A stretch of 64,000 nt of DNA from Ruminiclostridium sp. (lineage in GTDB: Bacteria; Bacillota; Clostridia; Oscillospirales; Ruminococcaceae). Under the pieces are notes generated by a model that worked only from the letters and a program-made list of their open reading frames with translations, made no database searches and was not told the origin of the DNA. The position numbers were made by a program, and so were the translations under genes. Within the stretch, counting starts at the first letter, position 1. Each line of letters opens with the position of its first letter. The stretch spans positions 1 through 64,000 of the forward strand of contig JAIKZF010000097.1 of the NCBI GenBank assembly GCA_024682455.1, read 5' to 3'. Shown piece after piece: positions 1 through 7,683 of this stretch.

Positions 1-329
1 CCGTACTTTTTCAGGAACTCGTCTATCGTATGCTCGCACCTGAAATTGGACGGCTCTTCACAGTATTCACGGACTATATAACCGCTGACCACGCTGCCGC
101 GGGACTCATAGTCCTCGTCGTTCGTGCCGTAGTTCCCTATCAGCGGGAATGTCTGCGTAACGATCTGTCCGCAGTAGCTCGGGTCGGTCAGCGTTTCCTG
201 GTAGCCGACCATTGCTGTGGTGAATACTATCTCGCCTGTTACCGTACCCTCCGCGCCGAAGGACCTGCCCTCAAACACGGTGCCGTCGGCGAGAATGAGG
301 TATGCTTTTTTATAGTCTGTGAACTGCAT
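1..329 (-). CDS. carA: Carbamoyl-phosphate synthase small subunit, partial (C-terminal part outside window)
   Basis: Reading the minus strand from an ATG at 327-329 gives about 109 residues of the N-terminal CPSase_sm_chain domain, including a tract typical of the family ([20 protein letters not shown], then [13 protein letters not shown] and LIGNYG). The protein is the glutaminase subunit that supplies ammonia to CarB for carbamoyl phosphate in pyrimidine and arginine synthesis. A perfect GGAGG lies at 336-340, eight bases before the ATG. It is the third gene of the pyrC-pyrF-carA operon and continues beyond base 1, where carB would be expected. The catalytic Cys-His-Glu triad lies in the missing part. 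Being first in the pathway but third in the operon points to the pyrimidine rather than the arginine copy. Confidence 0.93.
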   Translation of the reverse strand, partial: MQFTDYKKAYLILADGTVFEGRSFGAEGTVTGEIVFTTAMVGYQETLTDPSYCGQIVTQTFPLIGNYGTNDEDYESRGSVVSGYIVREYCEEPSNFRCEHTIDEFLKKY

Positions 330-380
330 TTTCGTCCTCCTTGCAGCTTTTGTTCAACACATTTTCATATCCGGTCTGCT

Positions 381-1343
381 TTATTCGGCTTTCTTTCTCG
401 GAACACGCGGCTTCGGGAGCTTTATCTCGCCTATGAAGCCCATTATCTCGTTTCTCATTCTTATCGCTTCTCTGTATGCCGCGCCCGCGTAGTCCGTCTC
501 GTCGCAGCCTTCCTTCTTATACGCGCACATGATGCCGCGCGAGCTGTTAACGATACCGCCGAGACCGTTCTTATCAAACGCCGCCGAGATATCCTCCGCC
601 GAGGCTCCCTGCGCGCCGTAGCCCGGGATAAGGAAGAACAGCTTCGGGAACTTCCTGCGAAGCTCCGCTATCTGCTCGGGATACGTGGCTCCGGCAACTA
701 TGCCGACTCCGCAGTAGCCATATTTTCCAGGGAGCTCCTTGCCCCATATCGTGCACATCTTCGCCATCTGCTCATATACCGGCACACCGTTTATCTTCCT
801 GTCCTGGAGCTCGCCGGACGACGGGTTCGAGGTCTTTGCCAGCACGAATATGCCCTTGTCGTAGGTCTTGCAGATCTCTGTGAGCGGCTTTATTCCGTCG
901 GAGCCGAGATAGCCGTTCACGGTGAGAGCGTCTCCGAGGAACGGTTCAAACTCTTCGCTGCCTACTTTTACCCTGCCGAGGTGTGCAGCAGCGTACGCCT
1001 CCATTGTGGAGCCTATGTCGTTGCGCTTGCCGTCGGTTATTACGAACATTCCCTTTGATCGGGCATATTCCTGCGTCTTGTACAGCGTCTTCATACCCTG
1101 ATAGCCGTACATCTCATAATAAGCAGCCTGGGGCTTTATCGCCGGAACTATGCCGCAAAGAGCGTCGATCAGCCCCTTGTTGTATTCGAGTATCGCCCTC
1201 GCGGCGCCCTTTAAGGTCTCGCCGTGCTTCTCGAAAGCCTTGCACTTTATATAATCCGGTACATAATCAAGCTTCGGGTCAAGTCCTGCCACCGTCGGGT
1301 TCTGCTTTGCCGCGATAGCCTCCATAAGTCTGTCAAGTGACAT
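381..1343 (-). CDS. pyrF: Orotidine 5'-phosphate decarboxylase (group 2)
   Basis: 320 residues, longer than the roughly 240-residue group 1 enzyme and right for the group 2 (TIGR02127-like) form. It decarboxylates OMP to UMP, the last step of de novo pyrimidine synthesis. GLDP is at residues 20-23, and the catalytic Asp-Lys-x-x-Asp cluster reads DGKRNDIG around D104, K106 and D109. Group 2 enzymes usually have DAKRGDIG, so G105 and N108 are mild deviations. The gene starts 20 bases after the pyrC stop and is followed 51 bases later by carA, so all three are almost certainly co-transcribed. Confidence 0.95.
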   Translation of the reverse strand: MSLDRLMEAIAAKQNPTVAGLDPKLDYVPDYIKCKAFEKHGETLKGAARAILEYNKGLIDALCGIVPAIKPQAAYYEMYGYQGMKTLYKTQEYARSKGMFVITDGKRNDIGSTMEAYAAAHLGRVKVGSEEFEPFLGDALTVNGYLGSDGIKPLTEICKTYDKGIFVLAKTSNPSSGELQDRKINGVPVYEQMAKMCTIWGKELPGKYGYCGVGIVAGATYPEQIAELRRKFPKLFFLIPGYGAQGASAEDISAAFDKNGLGGIVNSSRGIMCAYKKEGCDETDYAGAAYREAIRMRNEIMGFIGEIKLPKPRVPRKKAE

Positions 1344-1363
1344 ATCGTTTTCCTCCGTACGTA

Positions 1364-2638
1364 TCAGTTCTTATCCTCGTAAACTACCTTGCCGTTCACG
1401 ATCGTGTATTTTACCTTACCCTTGAACATCATACCCTTGAAGCAGGTATTCTTCGACTTCGAGTGAAGCTTCTCGGGTTCGACGAGCCATTCCTTGTTCA
1501 GGTCGACGACCGCGATATCCGCTACCGCGCCGTTCTTTATGAGACCGCCCTCAAGGCCGAGTATCAGTCTCGGGTTCTCGCACATCATGCGGACTATCTG
1601 CATAAGCTTCATCTGCTTTGTATGGTAGAATTTTGTAAGCGTTGCCGCAAGCGAGGTCTCAAGGCCTACCACGCCGTTCGGGGCCTTGTAGAAATCTGCC
1701 TTTTCCTCGGCGGTGTGGGGAGCGTGATCTGTCACAATGCAGTCGATAGTTCCGTCGCATACTGCGGCAGATATAGCCTTCATATCCTCAGCGGTACGCA
1801 GCGGAGGATTCATTCTGTAATCCGCGTCGCGCGTGAGAAGTCTGTCCTCGGTCAGCGTGAAATAATGCGGGGCTGTCTCGCTGGTCACCATAACGCCGCG
1901 TCTTGTTGCGAAGCGCAGAAGATCTACGACCTCCTTGGTCGAGACGTGAGCTATGTGTATCGGGACCTCAAGGTCATTAGCGAGCTGTATCTCACGGGCG
2001 GTCATAATGTTCTCGCTCGTTCTGCTCATACCTCTTACGCCGAGTTCAACCGAAACTACGCCGGCATTGATTATACCGCCGAGTATTATATCGGGATCCT
2101 CGCAGTGGGATATCACTTTAAGTCCTGCGTAATGTGCGTCTATCATGGCGCGTCCCATCGTATGCGCATTGGTAACGGGCTTTCCGTCGTCGGACACGGC
2201 GACGCAGCCTGCCGCCTTAAGCGCCTTGAAGTCGCAGAGCTCCTCGCCCTTGAGACCTTTGGTTATGGCTCCGACGGGATAGACCTTTATTTTTGCGTCC
2301 TTCGCCTTGTCGAGTATATATTTTATGACCTCGGGATCGTCCGCCACGGGGTCGGTGTTGGGCATGCAGGCTACCGCTGTCACGCCGCCCGCCGCCGCAG
2401 CCTCGCAGCCGGTGATTATGTCCTCCTTGTGGGTCTGACCGGGATCACGGAAATGCACGTGCATATCGCAGATACCGGGTATTACCGCAAGCCCCTCGCA
2501 GTCGATGACCTGGTCGGCATCACAGTCGATATCGGCGGCGACCTGTGATATCACATTGTCCTCGATAAGAACGTCGAGATCACCCTCAAGCTTGTTAAAG
2601 CTGCTGACTACATGACCGTTTTTCAGTAATAGCTTCAT
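1364..2638 (-). CDS. pyrC: Dihydroorotase
   Basis: A 424-residue class I dihydroorotase, a zinc amidohydrolase that cyclises carbamoyl aspartate to dihydroorotate. The metal-binding HxH motif lies in ICDMHVHFRDPGQTHKED, and SHCEDP, HIAHVST and CIVTDHAPH supply the other family signatures. The open frame could extend four codons to a TTG at 2650, but the ATG at 2636-2638 is preferred because GGAG lies seven bases upstream, inside that extension. First gene of the pyrC-pyrF-carA operon, with a promoter 44 bases upstream. The leader is too short for a PyrR-type attenuator and none is visible. Confidence 0.95.
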   Translation of the reverse strand: MKLLLKNGHVVSSFNKLEGDLDVLIEDNVISQVAADIDCDADQVIDCEGLAVIPGICDMHVHFRDPGQTHKEDIITGCEAAAAGGVTAVACMPNTDPVADDPEVIKYILDKAKDAKIKVYPVGAITKGLKGEELCDFKALKAAGCVAVSDDGKPVTNAHTMGRAMIDAHYAGLKVISHCEDPDIILGGIINAGVVSVELGVRGMSRTSENIMTAREIQLANDLEVPIHIAHVSTKEVVDLLRFATRRGVMVTSETAPHYFTLTEDRLLTRDADYRMNPPLRTAEDMKAISAAVCDGTIDCIVTDHAPHTAEEKADFYKAPNGVVGLETSLAATLTKFYHTKQMKLMQIVRMMCENPRLILGLEGGLIKNGAVADIAVVDLNKEWLVEPEKLHSKSKNTCFKGMMFKGKVKYTIVNGKVVYEDKN

Positions 2639-2681
2639 AATATACTCCAATCCGCATTTATTGATAATATGCTATCATATA

Positions 2682-2710
2682 ATTATACAATATTTAAAAT
2701 GATTTTTCAA
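2682..2710 (-). promoter_or_regulatory. Sigma-A promoter of the pyr operon
   Basis: On the minus strand TTGAAA (2705-2710), a 17-base spacer and TATAAT (2682-2687) give a near-consensus promoter about 44 bases before the pyrC ATG. Just upstream, the plus strand carries GTTATTT three times (2721-2727, 2731-2737, 2739-2745), an AT-rich direct repeat that could be an UP element or regulator site. Confidence 0.85.
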
Positions 2711-2780
2711 CACTTTATATGTTATTTGGCGTTATTTCGTTATTTTGCACAATAAACCATAAGCTCATATCCGGAGGTAT

Positions 2781-2807
2781 AAAAAAACGAGTGAAAAAAT
2801 CACTCGT
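2781..2807 (-). terminator. Rho-independent terminator of folT-proC
   Basis: Minus-strand stem ACGAGTGA / TCACTCGT (2800-2807 with 2787-2794), loop of five bases, followed by a run of seven T (2787-2781). It begins six bases after the proC stop. Confidence 0.93.
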
Positions 2808-2812
2808 CATTT

Positions 2813-3598
2813 TTATTGTGATAACTCATAAGCACGCCTTGTGCAGGCTGCACAAGCCGCGTTCACATCATCGGTGAGCCTTCCGTCATACAGCTTTTCG
2901 AGTCCGGCGATAGTTGTGCCGCCGGGAGAGGACACCTGCTTTATAAGCTCGTCAACGGTCATTCCCGAGCTCGTCAGCATCTCCGCTGAGCCCTTGAGCG
3001 TCGCCGCGAACAGACGGAGAGCCGCACCCGCGTCAATACCGTTTGCCGCCGCGTAGTCGATAAAGCCCTTGGCGAAAAGATAAATAAAAGCGGGAGAGCT
3101 GCCGTTTATGGCGATTATCTCCTTCATTTTGTCTATCGGTATAACTTCGGCTATGCCGCAGCTTTCTATAACGGACTTCGCGAACGCGAACTCTTCATCG
3201 GAGGTGCGTTCATCCGTCGACATCGCGCTTGCGCCCATTCCGAGCATCATCGGAGTGTTGGGCATTACCAGAACGACCTTTGCGTCCGGTAACGTATGGC
3301 TTCTTATGAACTGCTCGGAAATGCCCGCGCAGATAGATATGAACACGGTTTCCGAGGTCACGGAGCCCTTTATCTCGTCAAGAACGGAGCCCAGCACCTG
3401 CGGTTTGACCGCGAGCAGCACGTATTTGCAAAGTGAAACGAGCCCGGAAGCGCTCGAACAGGGCTTTGCGGGAACAGCGGCAAGCTTTGCCTCGTCCTTG
3501 TCATAAGCATAGACCTCCGCTTCAAGAGAACCGGCGGCAATGCCTTTCATAATCGCGGAGCCCATATTGCCCGCACCAATAAAACCAAGCTTTATCAC
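2813..3598 (-). CDS. proC: Pyrroline-5-carboxylate reductase
   Basis: 261 residues. Reduces 1-pyrroline-5-carboxylate to proline with NAD(P)H, in the cytosol. The N-terminus has the dinucleotide-binding glycine motif (LGFIGAGNMGSAIMKGI), and the C-terminal half carries the P5CR signature (VSSPGGTTIAGLEKLYDG). The start is GTG at 3596-3598, overlapping the folT TGA in a four-base GTGA, so translation is probably coupled to folT. A strong terminator follows at once. Pairing of proC with a folate transporter looks like simple co-transcription rather than pathway linkage. Confidence 0.95.
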   Translation of the reverse strand: MIKLGFIGAGNMGSAIMKGIAAGSLEAEVYAYDKDEAKLAAVPAKPCSSASGLVSLCKYVLLAVKPQVLGSVLDEIKGSVTSETVFISICAGISEQFIRSHTLPDAKVVLVMPNTPMMLGMGASAMSTDERTSDEEFAFAKSVIESCGIAEVIPIDKMKEIIAINGSSPAFIYLFAKGFIDYAAANGIDAGAALRLFAATLKGSAEMLTSSGMTVDELIKQVSSPGGTTIAGLEKLYDGRLTDDVNAACAACTRRAYELSQ

Positions 3599-4536
3599 AG
3601 TTTTTTTGTCTCCTTGTCCTTTTCAAGTTTTTCGGCATTCTCACCGGACTTGTAACGCGCGTTCCGTCCGTCCTTGACTCCCCGTACGGGTGCTCCGCCG
3701 ACAAACCGCCTGTAAGCCGCAAGTATCGGGAACAGTATCGTCAGCAGAAGCAGACAATCGACCGGCAGCTGTATGGCGTTCTTCGCGACTCTTACGGGAT
3801 AGGACGCTATCACGGAATCGGCGCTCATATATCCCGAAAATACGAAAGCTACGGGGTTCAGTATCAGATTGCATACCACGACTACTATCACCTTTGACAG
3901 TATGACCGCTACGGACGAGCGCAGATCAGCCTTGTCCTTCCTGCCGCCTATGATTATTATTCCGAAGAATGTCCCGTACAGGAAGCCCACCGCCGCCGAA
4001 ATATACCACAGCTCCGGAGCCGTGAACACCTTCGCGAGCTTTGCGTAGGGGCTGTCGGAGGCCGCCGTATCGGCAAGCGCGATACCGAGCAGAAACGTGA
4101 TAAGCCCGAATACAAGCGCTGTCAGGACACCTACAAGAGCGCTTTTCAGTATGATCTGCTTTATCCCGCCCCCGTCTTCGTCCGAGTCCGTGATTTTCTT
4201 GATCCTGAGCGGCTTGAGGTCATACAGAAAGATGCCGTAGATCATTGCCCCTATCGCCTCGATAAGCGTGAAGAACGGGCTGAAACCTCCGTCCGAGCTC
4301 AGCATGAAGCCGATAAGGTCGGTCACGATACCCGCAAGGAACGCGACCGTGGGACCGTACAGCATTCCGATAGTTGCCAGCGCGAGATAAGCGAACGTGA
4401 TCTTAAGATCGGCCGATATCTTTATGGATACCATTTTCAGGACAATATCAAGCGCTATCAGCACGCCCGTTACGGTGATGCAGCGCAGCGATTTCAGCTC
4501 CATAGCCGATTTTCCGAATTTTACAAAAAATCCCAT
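3595..4536 (-). CDS. folT: ECF transporter S component, folate-specific (FolT-like)
   Basis: 313 residues, very hydrophobic, with about six predicted membrane segments, including one near residues 15-38 and the SxxxDLIGF region typical of ECF S components (LAGIVTDLIGFMLS). FolT binds folates and works with the shared EcfA/A'/T energy module, which is not in this window. The assignment to folate rests mainly on the tetrahydrofolate riboswitch directly upstream (4607-4706). The ATG at 4534-4536 is preceded by a perfect AAGGAGG. A charged C-terminal tail of about 40 residues extends past the usual S-component length. It overlaps proC by four bases. Confidence 0.9.
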   Translation of the reverse strand: MGFFVKFGKSAMELKSLRCITVTGVLIALDIVLKMVSIKISADLKITFAYLALATIGMLYGPTVAFLAGIVTDLIGFMLSSDGGFSPFFTLIEAIGAMIYGIFLYDLKPLRIKKITDSDEDGGGIKQIILKSALVGVLTALVFGLITFLLGIALADTAASDSPYAKLAKVFTAPELWYISAAVGFLYGTFFGIIIIGGRKDKADLRSSVAVILSKVIVVVVCNLILNPVAFVFSGYMSADSVIASYPVRVAKNAIQLPVDCLLLLTILFPILAAYRRFVGGAPVRGVKDGRNARYKSGENAEKLEKDKETKKL

Positions 4537-4606
4537 ACCTTTTCCTCCTTACAATAAACTATACATAAAAGACGGATAAAGTATGAAACTCTCTGATCGT
4601 TCATGT

Positions 4607-4706
4607 ACAGCGAGATGCGAAGACCGCACCGCAAGCGTTCGGCGCTTTTCGTCGCTGTGCCAACTCTCCGTACACAGCGCACTTAACGCGCGGTCCTCTA
4701 CTCTGT
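4607..4706 (-). ncRNA. Tetrahydrofolate (THF) riboswitch controlling folT
   Basis: On the minus strand this leader matches the folT-type THF riboswitch throughout. It has AGAGTAGA at the P1/P2 junction, P2 GGACCGC pairing with GCGGTCT, the invariant GCGTTAAGTG, and a perfect seven-base P3 (CGCTGTG / CACAGCG). Then come GACGAAAAGCG with a small AGCG/CGCT hairpin, GGTG, and the closing GCATCTCGCTGT whose last bases pair with ACAG to form P1. It ends about 70 bases before the folT ATG. No U-tract terminator follows, so the output is probably translational. Confidence 0.93.
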
Positions 4707-4708
4707 AA

Positions 4709-4737
4709 CGGCGAGCCTCTTTTCAGACGGCTCGCCG
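4709..4737 (-). terminator. Possible terminator hairpin after pfkA (no U-tract)
   Basis: A perfect nine-base inverted repeat, CGGCGAGCC / GGCTCGCCG with an 11-base loop, sits between the pfkA stop and the THF riboswitch. It lacks the T-run of an intrinsic terminator on either strand. It may insulate the riboswitch fold from pfkA read-through RNA or mark a processing site. Confidence 0.4.
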
Positions 4738-4744
4738 ATGATTA

Positions 4745-5707
4745 TCATATAGCTATTTCGTTAGCGATCTTATAAAGATCCTTCGGGAATTCCTTGGTCA
4801 TGCTGAGTGCTTCCTGGATATCGACATCAATTACGTCGCCGTGCTGGAGGCCGACAACTCTGTTGCCGATGCCCTTTGAGAGAAGCTCTACGGCATAGTA
4901 GCCCATTCTGCTGGCTTCAACTCTGTCACGGAGAGTCGGAGCTCCGCCTCTCTGAACATGACCGAGAATGGTCGCGCGGCAGTCGATATGTACATGTTCC
5001 TGGATTTCCTCGGCGATCTTCTGGGAATTGCCAATGCCCTCGGAAACAACGATGATGAAGTGGTTTTTGCCTGCCTTGCGGGATCTCTTGATCTTCTCCG
5101 CGACGTCGTTGAGGTCATAAGGCATTTCTGTCGTGATTATTGCGGTAGCGCCGCAGGCAATACCTGTATTCAGCGCGATATATCCGGCTCTTCTGCCCAT
5201 TACCTCTACGACGGAGCATCTGTCGTGAGAGCAGGCTGTGTCTATGAGCTTGTCTATAAGCTCCATAGCCGTATTCATTGCCGTATCATAGCCTATGGTG
5301 TACTCTGTCATTGCGATATCGTTGTCTATCGTTCCGGGAAGACCTATGCAGGGTATACCCTCCGCGGAAAGATCTGCGGCTCCTCTGAACGAACCGTCGC
5401 CGCCTATTACGACAATACCCTCGATACCGTTCTCGATGCAGGTCTGCTTTGCCTTGAGGATACCGGGCTTTTCCTTGAATTCAAGGCATCTCGCTGTATA
5501 AAGCATGGTACCGCCGCGCTGGATTATATCGGAAACGCTTGTTATCTCCAGAGGACGGATATCACCGTTGATAAGTCCGTTGTAGCCTCTGTAGATACCC
5601 ACTACCTCGATACCCTTCTGAATTGCCGATCTTACAACCGCTCTTACGGCGGCGTTCATTCCCGGCGCATCTCCGCCGCTGGTTAAAACACCGATCTTCT
5701 TGATCAT
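4745..5707 (-). CDS. pfkA: ATP-dependent 6-phosphofructokinase
   Basis: 320 residues, the exact size of bacterial PfkA. Phosphorylates fructose 6-phosphate to fructose 1,6-bisphosphate, the committed step of glycolysis. Visible motifs are GVLTSGGDAPGMNAAVR (ATP binding), VIGGDGSFRGA, the catalytic LPGTIDNDI with the general-base Asp, and MGRRAGYIALN. GGDGS with Gly after the first GGD is the ATP-dependent pattern. Start ATG at 5705-5707 with GGAGG ten bases upstream. It has its own promoter (5762-5790) although it follows the hprK-whiA operon on the same strand. Confidence 0.97.
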   Translation of the reverse strand: MIKKIGVLTSGGDAPGMNAAVRAVVRSAIQKGIEVVGIYRGYNGLINGDIRPLEITSVSDIIQRGGTMLYTARCLEFKEKPGILKAKQTCIENGIEGIVVIGGDGSFRGAADLSAEGIPCIGLPGTIDNDIAMTEYTIGYDTAMNTAMELIDKLIDTACSHDRCSVVEVMGRRAGYIALNTGIACGATAIITTEMPYDLNDVAEKIKRSRKAGKNHFIIVVSEGIGNSQKIAEEIQEHVHIDCRATILGHVQRGGAPTLRDRVEASRMGYYAVELLSKGIGNRVVGLQHGDVIDVDIQEALSMTKEFPKDLYKIANEIAI

Positions 5708-5761
5708 CTTACATATCCTCCGTTTTTATCGGCAGGCATAACTTTGCCCGCATTTAATATA

Positions 5762-5790
5762 ATTTTACAATATTCAGACAAAATCGTCAA
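5762..5790 (-). promoter_or_regulatory. Sigma-A promoter of pfkA
   Basis: Minus strand TTGACG (5785-5790), 17-base spacer, TAAAAT (5762-5767), about 55 bases upstream of the pfkA ATG. Confidence 0.88.
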
Positions 5791-5920
5791 GAGCTTTTTT
5801 CGCTAAATATAACTATTTTTTAAAATATGACTTTTTTCACAAAAATTCGACACGGCATATATCATCTTTTAATACATTTTCGGAAATGACTCTTTCCTAT
5901 GTCCACAATATATGAACGGA

Positions 5921-6790
5921 TCACTGTTTTTTCCGCAATTCCTCCGCTATTTTCGCAAGCCGTTCAAATCTGTGATTTACGCCGCTGCGGCTTATCGCGG
6001 GCTCGGACATTTTTCCCAGGTCGCGCAGTGACATATCGGGGTTCTCCAGCCTGTGCTCGGCAAGCTCGCGCAGATCGTCCGGCAGCTTGTCCCTTCCGAG
6101 CCTTTCAAAGATAAGCCCGATATCCTCAAGCTGCTTCGCGGAAGCTCTCGCCGTTCTGTCCATATTGGCTGTCTCACAGTTCACAGAGCGGTTTATACCT
6201 ATCCGCACCTCTTTGAGTATCTTTATATTCATGATCTCCATAGAGCATTTCATAGCTCCTATGTAGGTCAGGATATCGGAAATATTCTCGCTGTCCTTGC
6301 TGTACAGCAGGGTGTGCTTGCCGCGGTGTGACATATTTACCGACATTCCGTGCTCGTTTATCAGTCTCCGGAGCTCACGGCACTTTTCCTCCGTACCGGG
6401 CATGAACTCAAGATGATAGCCAGCTTTCTGTACATACACATTTCCGCACGAGATGAACGCTCCGCGCAGGAACGCGCCTGTAATGTCGTCGCTGTCCCCG
6501 GTCAGTACATTGTTTATCCGACCCTCGGAAAAACCGTACGCCTCGCCGAGCTCATTACCCTTCACGCTTATGCAGTATGTCCTTGTCGTACCGCTCCTGT
6601 GCTCTTTCAGCTCTGTCTGCTCCTTGGGGAACAGCTTCCTGACAAAGCCGGCGATCTTTTTATCGTACGTCACAAAATACGGCTCATTTCCGCGAAAGCC
6701 GTACAGCACGCCATACTTAAGCGCGGTTCTCGCCTTATCCGGCGTCTCGCATTCACATAATTCCGTCTTTACATCGTTTGAGAAGGACAA
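5921..6790 (-). CDS. whiA: DNA-binding protein WhiA
   Basis: About 289 residues when started at the TTG at 6788-6790, which gives the family-typical N-terminus (L/M)SFSNDVKTELCE. The frame stays open to an ATG at 6856, but that would overlap rapZ by 35 bases. WhiA couples a LAGLIDADG homing-endonuclease-like domain (about residues 60-170, with GAFISCGNVY and the YHLEF core) to a C-terminal helix-turn-helix (PDMSLRDLGKMSEPAISRSGVNHRF). It affects sporulation in Streptomyces and division and chromosome segregation in Bacillus. It is last in the hprK operon and directly follows rapZ. Confidence 0.92.
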   Translation of the reverse strand: MSFSNDVKTELCECETPDKARTALKYGVLYGFRGNEPYFVTYDKKIAGFVRKLFPKEQTELKEHRSGTTRTYCISVKGNELGEAYGFSEGRINNVLTGDSDDITGAFLRGAFISCGNVYVQKAGYHLEFMPGTEEKCRELRRLINEHGMSVNMSHRGKHTLLYSKDSENISDILTYIGAMKCSMEIMNIKILKEVRIGINRSVNCETANMDRTARASAKQLEDIGLIFERLGRDKLPDDLRELAEHRLENPDMSLRDLGKMSEPAISRSGVNHRFERLAKIAEELRKKQ

Positions 6791-6821
6791 TTTATCACCG
6801 TCCGTTTCATCGTGATCTGTC

Positions 6822-7676
6822 TCACTTCTGTGCATCCCTGTGCAAAGCGTGAACATTGTAGCCTTTTTCCCTCAGGAAATCATTGGTCATCTCCGCGAAT
6901 GTCACGCTCCTGTGTCTGCCGCCGGTACAGCCGAACGCTATTACGAGCTGGCTCTTGCCCTCGGAAATGTATTTCGGCACAAGAAAGCCTATCATATCGA
7001 ACAGCTTGTCCTTAAACTCCACAGACATCTCCGAGTTCATGACATAATCCCGCACTTCCCTGTCCTCTCCGGTCTTGTTTTTCAGCTCGGGAACATAGAA
7101 AGGGTTGGGAAGGAACCGCACGTCGAACACCAGATCAGCTTCGTCCGGTATACCGTACTTGAAGCCGAAGGAGAGACAGCATATCGACATACTGTCCGCG
7201 ATGTTGTTCATAAACATCTTCAGCATGGTCTCTTTGAATTTCGCGGTAGTCGTATAGCTTGAGTCAATGAAATAGTCGGACTTCTCGCGTATCGGCATCA
7301 GTATGTCGAACTCCTCGTCTATCGCCTTGTCGAGGTCGCCACCGCAGATATCGTACAGCGGATGCTTTCGTCTCGTTTCCTTGTAGCGGCGCTTCACAAC
7401 GTCCTTATCGGCATAAATGAAAAGTATCTTCACATTCAGCCCGTTTTCCCGCATTTCGGTGACATTCTGCCAGAACTGCAAAAAAAGCTCGCCGCCGCGT
7501 ATATCAACAACGACCGCGACCTTTTTGATCGACGAATTCTCGCCGCACAGATCAGCGAACTTCGGTATGAGCTGCGGCGGCATATTGTCTATACAGAAAT
7601 AACCGATGTCCTCCAGAACCTTTACCGCGCTGGACTTTCCCGAACCTGATATTCCGGTAACTATTACAAATTCCAT
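6822..7676 (-). CDS. rapZ: RNase adapter / nucleotide-binding protein RapZ (YvcJ)
   Basis: 284 residues, full length. A Walker A motif is at residues 8-15 (GISGSGKS), and the C-terminal RapZ domain has VIAFGCTGGRHRSVTFAE. In Enterobacteria RapZ senses glucosamine-6-phosphate and steers RNase E; in Firmicutes the YvcJ protein hydrolyses GTP/ATP and its exact role is unsettled. It lies seven bases after murB and 31 bases before the chosen whiA start. yvcK (mgfK), which usually sits between rapZ and whiA, is absent here. Confidence 0.94.
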   Translation of the reverse strand: MEFVIVTGISGSGKSSAVKVLEDIGYFCIDNMPPQLIPKFADLCGENSSIKKVAVVVDIRGGELFLQFWQNVTEMRENGLNVKILFIYADKDVVKRRYKETRRKHPLYDICGGDLDKAIDEEFDILMPIREKSDYFIDSSYTTTAKFKETMLKMFMNNIADSMSICCLSFGFKYGIPDEADLVFDVRFLPNPFYVPELKNKTGEDREVRDYVMNSEMSVEFKDKLFDMIGFLVPKYISEGKSQLVIAFGCTGGRHRSVTFAEMTNDFLREKGYNVHALHRDAQK

Positions 7677-7683
7677 TTATCGC

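Noticed and set aside
1337-2548. Long plus-strand open frame (403 codons) opposite pyrC
   Set aside because: It lies wholly antisense to a well-supported dihydroorotase, has no ribosome site and no recognisable protein family; high-GC third positions on the other strand keep it open.
6791-6856. Longer WhiA start at the ATG at 6856
   Set aside because: It overlaps rapZ by 35 bases and adds residues not typical of WhiA; the TTG at 6790 gives the family N-terminus. Kept as an alternative only.
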